From Spirochaetales bacterium (GTDB lineage Bacteria; Spirochaetota; Spirochaetia; DSM-27196; SLAA01), in the NCBI GenBank assembly GCA_007126415.1, contig SLBH01000303.1:1-5959 (forward strand): DNA of 5,959 nucleotides. Direction: 5' to 3'. A program made the translations under genes and the position numbers. Of this stretch, positions 5,177-5,959 are shown in pieces. The first letter of the stretch is position 1, and every line of letters begins with the position of its first letter. The notes below the pieces were generated by a model. It was given only the letters and a program-made list of their open reading frames with translations. It made no database searches and was not told the DNA's origin.

Positions 5177-5959
5177 TTAAAACGCCCACTCGCCGGCGCG
5201 GAACAGCGGCTCGCGCGTGCCGTCGGAGGTTACCCCGTCGATATCCATCTCGCTCGAGCCGATCATGAAGTCGTAGTGCACCATGCTGCTGTTACCGCCA
5301 CGCGCGCTGAACTCGTCGCCGCTGAGCTCCTCGCCGTCGGCGAGGCAGAAGCGGTAGGCGCGGCCCAACGCCAGGTGACACGAGGCGTTCTCATCAAACA
5401 GCGTGTTATGAAACAGCAATCCCGAGCGCGAGATCGGTGAACTGTGGGGCACCAGGGCCACCTCGCCGAGGCGCGCCGCGCCCGGGTCGGTCTCGATCGT
5501 TTCGCGTAGCGTCTCCTCCCCAACCTCGGCCGACACCTCGACTGCGCGGCCGTTCTCGAAACGCAGACGAAAGCCGTCGATCGTACGGCCGCTGATCGCG
5601 AGCGGCCGGGTTGCGGTGACGGTGCCGTGGACCTGCTTGCAGTGCGGCAGCGTGAAGACTTCCTCGGTCGGCATGTTCGGGATGAAGGTGACCCCCGACG
5701 GAGTGCGCGAGCTCACGCCGTGCCAGGCGTGGCCCTCCGGGAGCCCTACCGTAAGATCGGTGCCGTCGGCGCGATACTGCAACGAGCGATACTGCTTCTC
5801 GTTGAGATACCGGGTGCGGCGTGCGATCTCCGCGGCGTGGTGCTCCCAGGCCTCGATCGGATCGTCGAGATCGAGCCGGCAGAGACGAAAGATCTCGTGC
5901 CAGAGGCGCTCAACGGCCTTGTAAGGGCTGAGTTCGGGGAACACGGTGCGGGCCCAGCC
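5177..5959 (-). CDS. M29-family metallo-aminopeptidase (AmpS/PepS type), 5'-truncated
   Basis: The C-terminal 260 residues of a cytoplasmic di-metal aminopeptidase that removes N-terminal amino acids from peptides. The frame stays open to the window end, so the GTG at 5944 is an internal Val; the residues before it (GWART) continue the family pattern of Trp-Ala just ahead of VFPEL. Counting from the edge, the metal-binding and catalytic positions of the family are visible: PTEEVFT (97-103, ligand Glu100), LGEVALV (164-170, Glu166), DENASCHLALGRAY (189-202, ligand His195 and active-site Tyr202), and MVHYDFMIGS (226-235, His228 and Asp230). The protein ends in FRAGEWAF, as M29 enzymes do, with TAA at 5177-5179. 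Full members are about 400-410 residues, so about 150 are missing. Nothing suggests it is inactive. The cyclase gene follows on the same strand after 88 bp. Confidence 0.93.
   Translation of the reverse strand, partial: GWARTVFPELSPYKAVERLWHEIFRLCRLDLDDPIEAWEHHAAEIARRTRYLNEKQYRSLQYRADGTDLTVGLPEGHAWHGVSSRTPSGVTFIPNMPTEEVFTLPHCKQVHGTVTATRPLAISGRTIDGFRLRFENGRAVEVSAEVGEETLRETIETDPGAARLGEVALVPHSSPISRSGLLFHNTLFDENASCHLALGRAYRFCLADGEELSGDEFSARGGNSSMVHYDFMIGSSEMDIDGVTSDGTREPLFRAGEWAF

Overview
This is a GC-rich, densely coded bacterial chromosomal window with seven genes in two convergent blocks and no sign of mobile elements, RNA genes or CRISPR. The gene set (endonuclease IV, a membrane GAF/PP2C phosphatase, a STAS antagonist, a truncated J-protein, a GerMN protein, a GAF-GGDEF cyclase and an M29 aminopeptidase) suggests a free-living environmental bacterium. 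The style of the phosphatase GAF domain and the gene mix fit a spirochaete best. That assignment rests on remembered family resemblance, not on a search, and is tentative.

Plus-strand block (1-4010): the window opens in the last 56 codons of endonuclease IV (nfo). After 21 bp comes a 657-residue membrane protein with about seven N-terminal helices, a GAF sensor domain and a C-terminal SpoIIE-type PP2C phosphatase. After 18 bp follows a 116-residue STAS anti-anti-sigma protein. The phosphatase and the STAS protein look like the input and output halves of a partner-switching pathway: a membrane-sensed signal leads to dephosphorylation of the conserved STAS serine, which frees the antagonist to capture an anti-sigma kinase. 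No kinase or sigma factor gene lies in the window.

A promoter-like sequence (TTGACG, 16 bp, TACATT) and a strong ribosome binding site then precede a second unit. It holds a J-domain protein with half a DnaJ zinc finger and no second C-terminal domain, coupled by an ATGA overlap to a small membrane-anchored GerMN protein.

Minus-strand block (5959-4018): a 5'-truncated M29 metallo-aminopeptidase is followed by an 88 bp spacer made largely of GC-rich imperfect direct repeats with a 7 bp inverted repeat. Next is a soluble GAF-GGDEF diguanylate cyclase with intact catalytic and product-inhibition motifs. This block converges on the GerMN gene with only 7 bp between stop codons.

The main theme is signal transduction (partner switching and c-di-GMP) beside housekeeping functions. 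No clearly novel system is evident. The points most worth checking are the reduced J-protein and its GerMN partner, the missing kinase, an A9 tract in the phosphatase gene, and the repeat block at 5111-5173.
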